DNA of 64,000 nucleotides from JAIBJN01 sp963784175 (GTDB taxonomy: Bacteria > Actinomycetota > Thermoleophilia > Gaiellales > Gaiellaceae), in the NCBI GenBank assembly GCA_963784175.1, contig CAWAQJ010000010.1, positions 113,524-177,523 on the forward strand. Direction: 5' to 3'. Position 1 is the stretch's first letter. Each line of letters begins with the position of its first letter. Of the stretch, positions 38,504 to 46,305 are shown one piece after another. The notes below the pieces were generated by a model that was given only the letters and a program-made list of their open reading frames with translations, made no database searches and had not been told where the DNA came from. Made by a program: the position numbers and the translations under genes.

Positions 38504-40122
38504 CTCCCCGCCGCGGGCGCGGTCCGCCCCTCGAGCTCTTCCTCGTACCGCTCCAGCTCTTCCTCGGTGCCCATCCGAACCGGGCCCTTGAACCAGTTCT
38601 TCGCGGAGATGAACCACCAGCCGCCGAAGATGAGGCCGATGCCCGCGAACCACAGGATCGTGTAGTTCGTGAGCTCCCAGGTGAAGTTGTCGGACCAGGG
38701 CAGCCCGGCCTCGTAGAGCGGGAAGATGAAGAGGATCGTGATGAACGCCACCCAGAGCAGGGAGACGATGTCGATCCACTTGTAGTGCTTGCCCAGCGAC
38801 CAGGCCCGCGGCTCCTGCCAGCTGTCGCCCTTACGCAGGCGCAGGTAGACGGGGATGACGAAGGCGATGTAGAGGCCGATGACCGCGATCGCTGTCCCGA
38901 CGAAGTAGCCGACGAGGTAGTTCCAGACGGCCGGGATCATCAGGATGGCCGAGAGGACGCCGATGCCGATGACCGAGAAGTGCGGAACGCGGTTCTTGGC
39001 GACGCGACGCCACAGCTGATGCCCCGGGACGGCACGGTCGCGCGAGAAGGCGAACATCATGCGCGAGGCCGACGTCACCGACGCCGTCAGGCAGAAGAAC
39101 TGCGCGACGACGCAGATGAAGAGCAGCGCCTCGGCCCAGCCCTGGCCCATCGACTCCGACCAGATCCAGGGGACGACGGCGCCGATGTTGTCGAGCGCGC
39201 CCTGGGTGTCCGGGATCGCGAAGGTAACCGCGAGCAGAAGGATCCAGCCGAAGAAGACCGACGCGACGACCGACGTCCACATGCCCGTCGCTGCCATCCG
39301 CGAGGCCCTGTTCGTCTCCTCGGCGGTGTGCGCCGAGGCGTCGAAGCCCGTGATCGTGTACTGCGCGAGCAGCAGACCGAGACCCCAGACGAACCAGAAC
39401 GTCGGGCTCGACCAGGAGGTCGTGCCCCCGCCGAAGCCCGAATTGTTCACCGTCTCCGTGAAGACGTACGACAGCGACTGGTGCCGGTCCGGGACGACGA
39501 TCAGGACGATGACGATGAACGCGACACCGACCATGTGCCAGTACGCGGAGATCGTGTTCAGGCCCGCCGTGATCCGGATGTTGAAGATGTTGATGATGCA
39601 GGCACAGAGCATGAAGAACGCGTACAGCAGGTAGATGGACGCGTTCGCGGACGCCCCGAAGATGTCGTCCATCTGCTGGTAGTAGCCGAACCAGAAATCG
39701 AGCAGGACGGCCCCGAAGGTGGCGAGGCCGTAGCCGATCGCGGCCGTGACTGCGACCTGCCCGATGAGGTTGAACCACCCGGTCGCCCATCCCCAGCCTG
39801 GGCTCCCGAGCTTGGACGCCCAGTAGTACAGGCCTCCAGCGGTGGGGTACGCCGATGCGATCTCAGCCATCGCGAGCGAGATGATCGTCGCCATCAGCCC
39901 GACCAGCAGCCAGCCCCAGATGATCGAGGACGGGCCCCCGTGCTCGAAGCCGACCGAGAACGAGGTCAGGCATCCGGCCAGGATCGAGATGATCGTGAAG
40001 CTGATCGCGAAGTTCTGGAACCCGCCCATTCCTCGGAACAGCTCCTGGGCGTAGCCGAGCCCGTGGAGGATGTGTTCGTCCTCCGACGTCTTGTAACCCC
40101 CCGTTGCAGGCCCTTCTGTCAT
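38500..40122 (-). CDS. APC-family amino acid/amine permease
   Basis: This is a 540-residue integral membrane transporter with about 12 hydrophobic helices. The start region LGYAQELFRGMGGFQNFAISFTIISILAGC and ASAYPTAGGLYYWASKLGSPGWGWATGW are typical of the ACT (GABA/choline permease) branch of the APC superfamily. The cytoplasmic loop GFDASAHTAEETNRASRMAATGMW is also conserved. Divergent from the glutamine-synthetase-like gene, it is the probable uptake component for the amine or amino acid handled by the downstream enzymes. Confidence 0.92.
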   Translation of the reverse strand: MTEGPATGGYKTSEDEHILHGLGYAQELFRGMGGFQNFAISFTIISILAGCLTSFSVGFEHGGPSSIIWGWLLVGLMATIISLAMAEIASAYPTAGGLYYWASKLGSPGWGWATGWFNLIGQVAVTAAIGYGLATFGAVLLDFWFGYYQQMDDIFGASANASIYLLYAFFMLCACIINIFNIRITAGLNTISAYWHMVGVAFIVIVLIVVPDRHQSLSYVFTETVNNSGFGGGTTSWSSPTFWFVWGLGLLLAQYTITGFDASAHTAEETNRASRMAATGMWTSVVASVFFGWILLLAVTFAIPDTQGALDNIGAVVPWIWSESMGQGWAEALLFICVVAQFFCLTASVTSASRMMFAFSRDRAVPGHQLWRRVAKNRVPHFSVIGIGVLSAILMIPAVWNYLVGYFVGTAIAVIGLYIAFVIPVYLRLRKGDSWQEPRAWSLGKHYKWIDIVSLLWVAFITILFIFPLYEAGLPWSDNFTWELTNYTILWFAGIGLIFGGWWFISAKNWFKGPVRMGTEEELERYEEELEGRTAPAAGS

Positions 40123-40219
40123 GTTTACGCCTCCTCCAATCGGCGGCCTAGGATCGGGGTTTCTACGCCCTGCAGGGAGTTCCTGTCAAGCCTTCGGGCG
40201 GCGCGTAGACTCCCGATCC

Positions 40220-41554
40220 ATGCTGACGCTGGACGAACTCACGAAGGCGGTTGGCGACGGCTCGATCGACACGGTGATCGTCGCGTTCACCGATATGCAG
40301 GGGCGGCTGATGGGCAAGCGCCTCCACGGCGAGTTCTTCGTCGAGGAGCACATCACCGACCACGGGGTCGAGGGTTGCAACTACCTGATGGCGCTCGACA
40401 TGGAGATGGATCCGACGCCCGGCTACGAGATCGCGAGCTGGGAGCAGGGCTTCGGCGATTTCGCGCTCAAGCCGGACGTGGCCACGCTGCGCCGGATCCC
40501 CTGGCTGGAGGCGACCGCGCTCGTCCTCTGCGACGTCGCCTGGCAGGACGGACGACCCCTCGCGCCCTCGCCTCGCCAGGTTCTCAAGCGCCAGGTCGAC
40601 CGGGCGGCTGAGCTGGGCTTCACGCCCATGTTCGGCTCCGAGCTCGAGTTCTACCTCCTGAGGGAGAGCTACGAGGAGGCGCACAACAAGCACTACCGCG
40701 ACCTGACGCCGTCGGTGCCGTACATCCTCGACTACCACATCCTCGCGACCACGTACGACGAGCCCCTGATCCGCCAGATCCGCAACGGGATGCAGGGCGC
40801 CGGGATCAAGGTGGAGACCTCGAAGGGCGAGGCCTGGCCGGGCCAGCAGGAGATCAACTTCCGCTACGCCGACGCCGTCACGATGGCCGACAACCACACG
40901 ATCTACAAGAACGGGGCCAAGGAGATCGCGCACCTGAACGGCTGCTCGATCACTTTCATGGCCAAGCCCGACCACACGTGGATCGGAAACTCCTGCCACA
41001 TCCACTCGAGCCTCTGGCGCGACGGCGAGAGCGCGTTCGCCGGGGAGTCGGACACGTTCAAGCACTACCTCGCCGGCCAGATCGCCTGCCTCAAGGAGCT
41101 GGCCATCTTCCTCGCGCCGACGATCAACTCCTACAAGCGCTTCGCCGCCGGGAGCTGGGCACCGACGACGCTTGCGTGGGCGCACGACAACCGCACGTCC
41201 GGCTTCCGCATCGTCGGGCACGGCCCGGCCCTCCGCACCGAGACGCGGATCCCCGGAGGAGACGCCAATCCGTACCTCGCTTTCGCCGCGCTCCTCGCAG
41301 CCGGGCTGCACGGGATCGAGAACGAGCTGGAGCTTCCGCCGGCCCTCGAGGGCAATGCCTACGAATCCGACGCCGAGCGGTTCCCCCACTCGCTGCGGGA
41401 GGGGATCGCCGCGCTCGAGGAGGGGACGATGGCGCGCGCCGCGCTCGGCGACGACGTCGTCGACCACTATCTGAACTACGCGCGCACGGAGCAGCGCCTC
41501 TTCGACGAGGCGGTCACCTGCTACGAGCGCGAGCGCATGTATGAGCGCGGCTAG
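40220..41554 (+). CDS. Glutamine-synthetase-family ligase (gamma-glutamylpolyamine/amine synthetase-like)
   Basis: This is a 444-residue GS-fold ATP-dependent ligase. Metal and substrate motifs are GSELEFYLLRE, GEAWPGQQEINFRYADAVTMADNH, SCHIHSSLW and RIVGHGPALRTETRIPGGDANPYLAFAALLAAG. Its neighbours (permease, class I GATase hydrolase, aldehyde dehydrogenase) fit a GlnA3/GlnA4- or PuuA-type enzyme that glutamylates an amine rather than ammonia. The ATG at 40220 is the only well-placed start; the frame extends upstream without support. Confidence 0.9.
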   Translation: MLTLDELTKAVGDGSIDTVIVAFTDMQGRLMGKRLHGEFFVEEHITDHGVEGCNYLMALDMEMDPTPGYEIASWEQGFGDFALKPDVATLRRIPWLEATALVLCDVAWQDGRPLAPSPRQVLKRQVDRAAELGFTPMFGSELEFYLLRESYEEAHNKHYRDLTPSVPYILDYHILATTYDEPLIRQIRNGMQGAGIKVETSKGEAWPGQQEINFRYADAVTMADNHTIYKNGAKEIAHLNGCSITFMAKPDHTWIGNSCHIHSSLWRDGESAFAGESDTFKHYLAGQIACLKELAIFLAPTINSYKRFAAGSWAPTTLAWAHDNRTSGFRIVGHGPALRTETRIPGGDANPYLAFAALLAAGLHGIENELELPPALEGNAYESDAERFPHSLREGIAALEEGTMARAALGDDVVDHYLNYARTEQRLFDEAVTCYERERMYERG

Positions 41555-41939
41555 CCGGCCGTTCGCCGCCGTCCGCTTCGCCCGGCCCACCGACCAGCTC
41601 GACGACGTGCTCCGCTTCTACGAGGAGGGCCTCGGCCTGCGGCGGATCGACTCCTTCGACGACCACGCCGGCTACAGCGGCGTCATGCTCGGGCTTCCGG
41701 GCAAGGAGGTCCATCTTGAGCTGACCACTCACGCGGACGGGAGCCCCGGGCCGGCGCCGACACGCGACAACCTGCTCGTCCTCTACCTGACCGACCGCGA
41801 GGCGATCGCGGCGATCGAGAGCCGCATGCGCGAGCTGGGCTACGACCCGGTCGAGCCCGAGAACCCGTACTGGAACGACGACCTGACGTTCGCGGATCCC
41901 GACGGCTGGCGGCTGGTGCTCCGCTACGTAGACTCGTAG
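41541..41939 (+). CDS. VOC-family (glyoxalase/bleomycin-resistance fold) protein
   Basis: This 132-residue protein has a paired beta-alpha-beta3 fold: FAAVRFARPTDQLDDVLRFYEEGLGL at the start and NDDLTFADPDGWRLVLRYVDS at the end. Candidate metal ligands include His in KEVHLELTTH. Its function is unknown. It overlaps the end of the ligase gene by 14 bases and lies within the putative amine-catabolism operon, so it may act on an aldehyde or glutamyl intermediate. Confidence 0.85.
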   Translation: MSAASRPFAAVRFARPTDQLDDVLRFYEEGLGLRRIDSFDDHAGYSGVMLGLPGKEVHLELTTHADGSPGPAPTRDNLLVLYLTDREAIAAIESRMRELGYDPVEPENPYWNDDLTFADPDGWRLVLRYVDS

Positions 41940-41941
41940 CG

Positions 41942-42652
41942 ATGCGTCCGATCGTCGGGATCACGAGCTACGCCGAGGATGCCCGCTGGGGCGTCTGGGA
42001 GCTCCCGGCAGCGCTCATCCCGCTCTCGTACGTCCACGCGGTCGAGCGCGCCGGCGGGCGCCCGCTGCTCGTTCCCCCCTCGTTGGAAGGCGTCGAGGAG
42101 ACGCTCGATGCCCTCGACGGGCTCATCCTCTCCGGCGGCGCCGATCTCGATCCCGACTCCTACGGGGCCGAGGCGCACCCGGAGACGAACGGCACACGGC
42201 CGGAGCGTGACAGCGCCGAGCTCGCGCTCCTCGAGGGCGCGCTCGCGCGCGACATGCCCGTGCTGGCCGTCTGCCGCGGGAGCCAGGTCCTGAACGTCGC
42301 CCGCGGCGGCGACCTCGTCCAGCACCTTCCCGAGGTCGTCGGCCACGAGGGCCACAAGCACACGCCGGGCGTCTTCGCCGACCATGGGGTGGAGATCCTC
42401 CCGGGAACGCGCCTGGAGCAGGTCGTCGGGGAGCACGCGCCCGTGAAGAGCCATCACCACCAGGGCTACGGCCGGCTCGGCGAGGGTCTGCGCGAGGCCG
42501 CCCGCGCCGACGACGGCACCGTCGAGGCCATCGAAGATCCGACGCGGCGCTTCGCGCTCGGCGTCCTCTGGCATCCGGAAGAGGACGAGGACTCGGCCCT
42601 CTTCGAGGCGCTCGTCGCGGAGGCGCAGCGCTACCGGGAGGAACGCGGATGA
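41942..42652 (+). CDS. Class I GATase, gamma-glutamyl-GABA hydrolase-like
   Basis: This is a 236-residue peptidase-C26-type hydrolase. The first strand is RPIVGITSYAEDARWGVWE, the nucleophile elbow LAVCRGSQVLNVARGG (Cys in CRG), and the other active-site residues fall in VKSHHHQGYGRLG and GVLWHPEE. PuuD-type enzymes release glutamate from gamma-glutamyl products. The ATG follows the VOC stop by two bases, and its stop overlaps the aldehyde dehydrogenase start. Confidence 0.92.
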   Translation: MRPIVGITSYAEDARWGVWELPAALIPLSYVHAVERAGGRPLLVPPSLEGVEETLDALDGLILSGGADLDPDSYGAEAHPETNGTRPERDSAELALLEGALARDMPVLAVCRGSQVLNVARGGDLVQHLPEVVGHEGHKHTPGVFADHGVEILPGTRLEQVVGEHAPVKSHHHQGYGRLGEGLREAARADDGTVEAIEDPTRRFALGVLWHPEEDEDSALFEALVAEAQRYREERG

Positions 42653-43995
42653 TCACTGTCCTCAACCCGGCGACCGAGAAGCCCATCACGGAGCTCCCCG
42701 AGCCCGGCATCGAGGAGACGGACGCCGCGGTCGCCCGCGCGAAGGCTGCCTTCCCTGCCTGGCGCGCCGTCGCACCGTCCGACCGGGCCCGCCTCCTGCG
42801 CCGGCTGGCCACGCTCGTCGAGGAGCACGGCGAGGAGCTCGCACGCATCGAGTCGCAGAACGTGGGCAAGCCGATCGCGGGCGCACGCGGCGAGATCGGG
42901 ATGGTCGCCGAGGTCTTCCACTTCTATGCGGGCGCGGTCGACAAGCACCACGGCGAGACGATCCCGGTCGCCGGCGGCGTCGACCTCACCTTCCGCGAGC
43001 CCCTCGGCGTCGTCGGGCTGATCGTCCCCTGGAACTTCCCGCTCAACATCTCCAGCTGGAAGCTCGGCCCCGCGCTCGCCTGCGGGAACACGGTCGTGCT
43101 CAAGCCGGCGGAGCTGACACCGCTCTCGGCGCTGCGGCTCGCCGAGCTCGCGCTCGAGGCCGGCATCCCCGAGGGCGTCGTCAACGTCGTCGCCGGCAAG
43201 GGCTCGGTCGTCGGCCAACGGATGGTCGAGCACCCGGACGTGGCGAAGATCGGCTTCACCGGCTCGACCGAGGTCGGCCGCCGCGTGATGGAGGGCGCCG
43301 CGGCGACGATCAAGCGCGTGACGCTCGAGCTCGGGGGGAAGTCGGCCAACGTCGTCTTCGCCGATGCCGACCTCGAGAAGGCCGCGGCAGCAGCGCCGTA
43401 CGCCGTCTTCGACAACGCCGGCCAGGACTGCTGCGCGCGCTCGCGCATCCTGGTCGAGCGCTCCGCCTACGACCGCTTCCTCGAGCTGCTGGTCGAGGCG
43501 ACGCGCGGCGTGAAAGTCGGCGACCCAGCGGACGAGTCGACAGAGATGGGCCCGCTGATCTCGTCCGCCCATCGCGAGACCGTTTCGTCCTTCGTCGACG
43601 GCGGCGTCGCCTTCCAGGGCGAGACGCCGGGCGGCCCCGGCTTCTGGTTCCCCTGCACGCTCGTGGAGGCGACGAACGACGACCGCGTCGCCCGCGAGGA
43701 GGTCTTCGGGCCCGTCGCAGCGGTGATCCCGTTCGCGGACGAGGAGGAGGCGCTGCGCCTCGCCAACGACACGCCGTACGGGCTCTCGGGCTCGATCTGG
43801 ACGCGCGACGGCGCCCGGGCCCTGCGCATGGCGCGCGGCCTGGAGTCGGGCGTCCTCTCCGTCAACTCGAACAGCTCGGTGCGCGTGTCGACCCCGTTCG
43901 GCGGCTTCAAGCAGTCCGGCTTCGGCCGTGAGCTCGGCCTCCACGGCCTCGAGGGCTACTCCGAGGTCAAGAACGTGTACGTCTCGACGGAATAG
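42649..43995 (+). CDS. Aldehyde dehydrogenase
   Basis: This is a 448-residue NAD(P)-dependent aldehyde dehydrogenase, slightly short at the N-terminus. The NAD site includes VPWNFPLNISSWKLGPALACGNT and GFTGSTEVGRRV. The general base is in LELGGKSANVVF, and the catalytic cysteine lies in NAGQDCCARSRI. The C-terminal FGGFKQSGFGRELG is typical. In this operon it would oxidise a gamma-glutamyl-aminoaldehyde (PuuC-like role, inferred from context). Its last codons form the first copy of a 28-bp direct repeat. Confidence 0.93.
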   Translation: MITVLNPATEKPITELPEPGIEETDAAVARAKAAFPAWRAVAPSDRARLLRRLATLVEEHGEELARIESQNVGKPIAGARGEIGMVAEVFHFYAGAVDKHHGETIPVAGGVDLTFREPLGVVGLIVPWNFPLNISSWKLGPALACGNTVVLKPAELTPLSALRLAELALEAGIPEGVVNVVAGKGSVVGQRMVEHPDVAKIGFTGSTEVGRRVMEGAAATIKRVTLELGGKSANVVFADADLEKAAAAAPYAVFDNAGQDCCARSRILVERSAYDRFLELLVEATRGVKVGDPADESTEMGPLISSAHRETVSSFVDGGVAFQGETPGGPGFWFPCTLVEATNDDRVAREEVFGPVAAVIPFADEEEALRLANDTPYGLSGSIWTRDGARALRMARGLESGVLSVNSNSSVRVSTPFGGFKQSGFGRELGLHGLEGYSEVKNVYVSTE

Positions 43996-44001
43996 CTCAA
44001 C
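43974..44001. repeat. 28-bp direct repeat, copy 1 (end of aldehyde dehydrogenase gene)
   Basis: These 28 bases (from CGTGTACGTCTCGACGG to TAGCTCAAC) recur at 45613-45640 with one A-to-T difference. In copy 1 they encode the final VYVSTE and stop of the aldehyde dehydrogenase. Confidence 0.85.
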
Positions 44002-44004
44002 GAC

Positions 44005-44029
44005 GCTCCGGGCCAGCCTGGGGCGGAGC
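44005..44029 (+). terminator. Hairpin after aldehyde dehydrogenase gene
   Basis: GCTCCG (44005-44010) pairs with CGGAGC (44024-44029) ten bases after the stop. The stem is short and GC-rich, with no U-tract. Confidence 0.4.
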
Positions 44030-44130
44030 GGGCTTCCGCCTCGCGAACCGGCTGGCGCCTTCGTGCGTAGTCCCGGCTAAGACGTGCGCGATCGTGAAGC
44101 GCCTTCCAGGCTTACGAAAGGAGTTCGCTC

Positions 44131-44739
44131 ATGCGTGGTCTGCAGTTGCCGCGAAGGCGATCCACGGACCGACCTTCCCGGCCGTACAGGTACGTCGCCT
44201 TCCTGCTCGCCGCCTTGGCGTTGCTTGTCGTACCGGCGGTCGCCTCGGCCGCGAAGGGCTTCACAGAGCAGGTTGCCTCCGCCCGCTGGTTGACCCCGTT
44301 CCAGTGCCCGGATGGCTCCACGGCCGCCGACGGCCGCCTGATCGTGGAGACGGACAACTTCATCGAGGCCGGGACGACGCCTAACCCCAATCCGCCCCTC
44401 AGGGTCGGGTTCGTGGGCCTGTGCCCGGACGGCACCTTCAGTTGGGGCTTCGTACGGGCGGCGCCGACGCAGTTCGACCCGGACCTCAAGAACGTGAGGG
44501 TCAGCGGCACGTTCGCCAACGTCCTAGATAACCGGGGCGGGTTGCACACGGTTTCGGTCGACGCTAGCTGGACCGGGACCGGACCGATCATGACCACGGT
44601 CAATGGGCCTGGCTCTAAGAGGAGGGAGCGCTCGGCGACCGCGACGGCGACGATCGTCTTCGACGGCAACACGCTCGTCAACGGCGCCGCCAACTTCCCG
44701 TTCCCCGCGCCATTCATCCGAATCGATACGGAGAAGTAG
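44131..44739 (+). CDS. Secreted hypothetical protein (202 aa)
   Basis: GAAAGGAG lies eight bases before the ATG. The product has a basic N-terminus, a hydrophobic signal (VAFLLAALALLVVPAVASAA, cleavage near residue 41) and an exported beta-rich domain. The domain contains FQCPDGSTAADGRLIVE and FVGLCPDGTFSWGF (two CPDG motifs that could form a disulfide) and VSVDASWTGTGP. No known family is recognised. It is one of two exported proteins located between the 28-bp repeats. Confidence 0.75.
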   Translation: MRGLQLPRRRSTDRPSRPYRYVAFLLAALALLVVPAVASAAKGFTEQVASARWLTPFQCPDGSTAADGRLIVETDNFIEAGTTPNPNPPLRVGFVGLCPDGTFSWGFVRAAPTQFDPDLKNVRVSGTFANVLDNRGGLHTVSVDASWTGTGPIMTTVNGPGSKRRERSATATATIVFDGNTLVNGAANFPFPAPFIRIDTEK

Positions 44740-44963
44740 CTCAAGCTCCGCCAGGAGAACGGTGGAACGGCTTCTAGGCGCGGTAATAGCGCAACCAAAG
44801 CGGTTTTCCGCGACTTTCTACTTCGGCATTCGTTCGCTCGCCGCACCGGCCCCGCGCTTGAACTACGGATCGAGGGATGACAGAGTCTTCTCGCCTGGTG
44901 ACCGATCCCCCGCGATGAAGGGGCGGCCTTTCGTAACCGGTGCGGGGGGAGGAGGTACTAGAG

Positions 44964-45521
44964 ATGCGGCGAGTTCTGTTGGCAGCAGCTTTGTTGGCGA
45001 CGCTCATACTTGCCGTGCCCGCGCTAGCCGAGCCTGGGCGCGTGATCAAGGAGACCGTCCACGAGGAGTTCTTCAACGAGATCGAAGCCTTCTGTGACAC
45101 GGACATGGTGGTAGAGAGCCACCTGGTCGTTGACGGGACAACCACGATCAGGCCGCGCGGGCGCGACGGGCTCATCTACTTCGCGAACCGCCTCCGGATC
45201 ACGGAAACGTTCACGAACGTGGACAACAGCAAGTTCGTCGTGAGCAAGGTCAACCTGATCGACAAGGATCTGCGCGTGACGAACAACGGCGACGGCACGC
45301 TCACGATCCTCATCCTCTCGACCGGCAACGCCGTGATCTACAACTCGAGCGGCAAGGCGATCGGCAGGAATCCGGGGCAGGTTCGCTTCAAGTTGCTCGT
45401 CGATCACGGCGGCACACCGAGCGATCCCTCCGACGACACGGAGATCTCCTTCGAGCAGGTCAAGGGATCGACAGGCCGCACGGACGACTTCTGCGAAGTC
45501 GTGGTGCCCGCACTGAGCTGA
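44964..45521 (+). CDS. Secreted hypothetical protein (185 aa)
   Basis: I chose ATG at 44964 because a strong GGGGGGAGGAGG ribosome site precedes it; the frame is open to 44940. The product begins with a signal peptide (MRRVLLAAALLATLILAVPA, cleavage after ALA). The exported domain has many Asn/Thr strands (RITETFTNVDNSKFVVSKVN) and two cysteines (AFCDTD and DDFCEVV). Calycin-like or all-beta folds are possible; no family is identified. It is followed by a strong terminator. The upstream gap (44740-44963) shows no further gene. Confidence 0.75.
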   Translation: MRRVLLAAALLATLILAVPALAEPGRVIKETVHEEFFNEIEAFCDTDMVVESHLVVDGTTTIRPRGRDGLIYFANRLRITETFTNVDNSKFVVSKVNLIDKDLRVTNNGDGTLTILILSTGNAVIYNSSGKAIGRNPGQVRFKLLVDHGGTPSDPSDDTEISFEQVKGSTGRTDDFCEVVVPALS

Positions 45522-45528
45522 TCAGAAG

Positions 45529-45570
45529 GGTCGAAGGCGGGCGGGCTAGTTCGCTCGCCCGCCTTCGACC
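45529..45570 (+). terminator. Strong 18-bp hairpin terminator
   Basis: The arm 45529-45546 (GGTCGAAGGCGGGCGGGC) pairs with 45553-45570, with one G-U pair and a six-base loop. It begins eight bases after the upstream stop codon. No T-run follows. Confidence 0.75.
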
Positions 45571-45612
45571 GACAACAGATCCGCCATTTGTCGAGGTAAC
45601 CCGCCCTGAGAT

Positions 45613-45640
45613 CGTGTACGTCTCGACGGATTAGCTCAAC
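45613..45640. repeat. 28-bp direct repeat, copy 2
   Basis: It matches 43974-44001 at 27 of 28 positions. Here it lies in non-coding DNA, but in the equivalent frame it still reads VYVSTD-stop, i.e. a relic of an aldehyde dehydrogenase 3' end. Confidence 0.85.
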
Positions 45641-45667
45641 AGGACGGACGCCTCGGCCAGGTCGGTC

Positions 45668-46219
45668 CTAGCCGGTTCGCCCGCAGACCTCGAAACCGTA
45701 CGCCTGCGCGAGCGTGTTCCCCCGAACTACCGCCTCGCCGTACTCATCGACCGTGCTCGCGGCGATGTCATCGCCACCCTCGAGCGTCGCTTCGATCTCG
45801 CGTGCGATTGCCAACCCGTCGTCGATGCTCTCGACGAACTGCCCAACCCTGTCCTCGTCTCCCGCTGGGGGATCGACCTGCGAAACCTGTTTTCGGAACG
45901 ACTCGGTTACACGAATCTGCTCGCCCCAGAAGCTCGCTGCCCGCTCGAGGAACTCCGCCTTCGGGAGCGCGTCGCTCTGGGCTTGAAGCTCCTGTGCCTG
46001 CCGCTGAAGCTCGGCGGCCTCCGCCTGGACATCGGCGCAGATCGCATCGACCTGCGCTATGTACTCGTCCTTCGTCGCCGTGTCGACCGTGGTCTGCGCC
46101 TCGGTCGTGCTGCCGGCCGCCGCTTCGGTAGTTGCGGCCTCCCCGCCCCCGTTGCCGCAGCCCGCAATGACCACCGCAACGAGCACGGCGGGCGCGGTGA
46201 GTCGCCAGGCGAGCTTCAT
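45668..46219 (-). CDS. Lipoprotein, hypothetical (183 aa)
   Basis: The signal peptide with lipobox (APAVLVAVVIAGC) is followed by a Thr/Ala/Glu-rich linker. A helical domain follows, with KDEYIAQVDAICADVQAEAAELQRQAQELQAQ and ending GFEVCGRTG; two conserved cysteines may pair. This resembles the small surface lipoproteins common in Thermoleophilia. The function is unknown. It is divergent from the MarR-GNAT gene. Confidence 0.8.
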   Translation of the reverse strand: MKLAWRLTAPAVLVAVVIAGCGNGGGEAATTEAAAGSTTEAQTTVDTATKDEYIAQVDAICADVQAEAAELQRQAQELQAQSDALPKAEFLERAASFWGEQIRVTESFRKQVSQVDPPAGDEDRVGQFVESIDDGLAIAREIEATLEGGDDIAASTVDEYGEAVVRGNTLAQAYGFEVCGRTG

Positions 46220-46287
46220 AGTGTCCCAACGACCCGAGAGGTGGAGTCGTTACGCCCGGTGGGGCTGTGCACGAGCCAGCCTGTATT

Positions 46288-46305
46288 CTCTGACTCAGGT
46301 CAGAG
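46288..46305. promoter_or_regulatory. Palindromic operator abutting the MarR-GNAT start codon
   Basis: CTCTGAC and GTCAGAG (7-bp perfect arms around TCAG) end exactly one base before the ATG at 46306. TATTCT at 46284-46289 is a plausible -10. This is the expected layout for MarR autorepression on a very short leader. Confidence 0.65.

Noticed and set aside
44740..44963. A riboswitch or gene in the gap between the two secreted-protein genes.
   Set aside because: Only short inverted words and a strong ribosome site at its end; nothing matches a known RNA class by eye.
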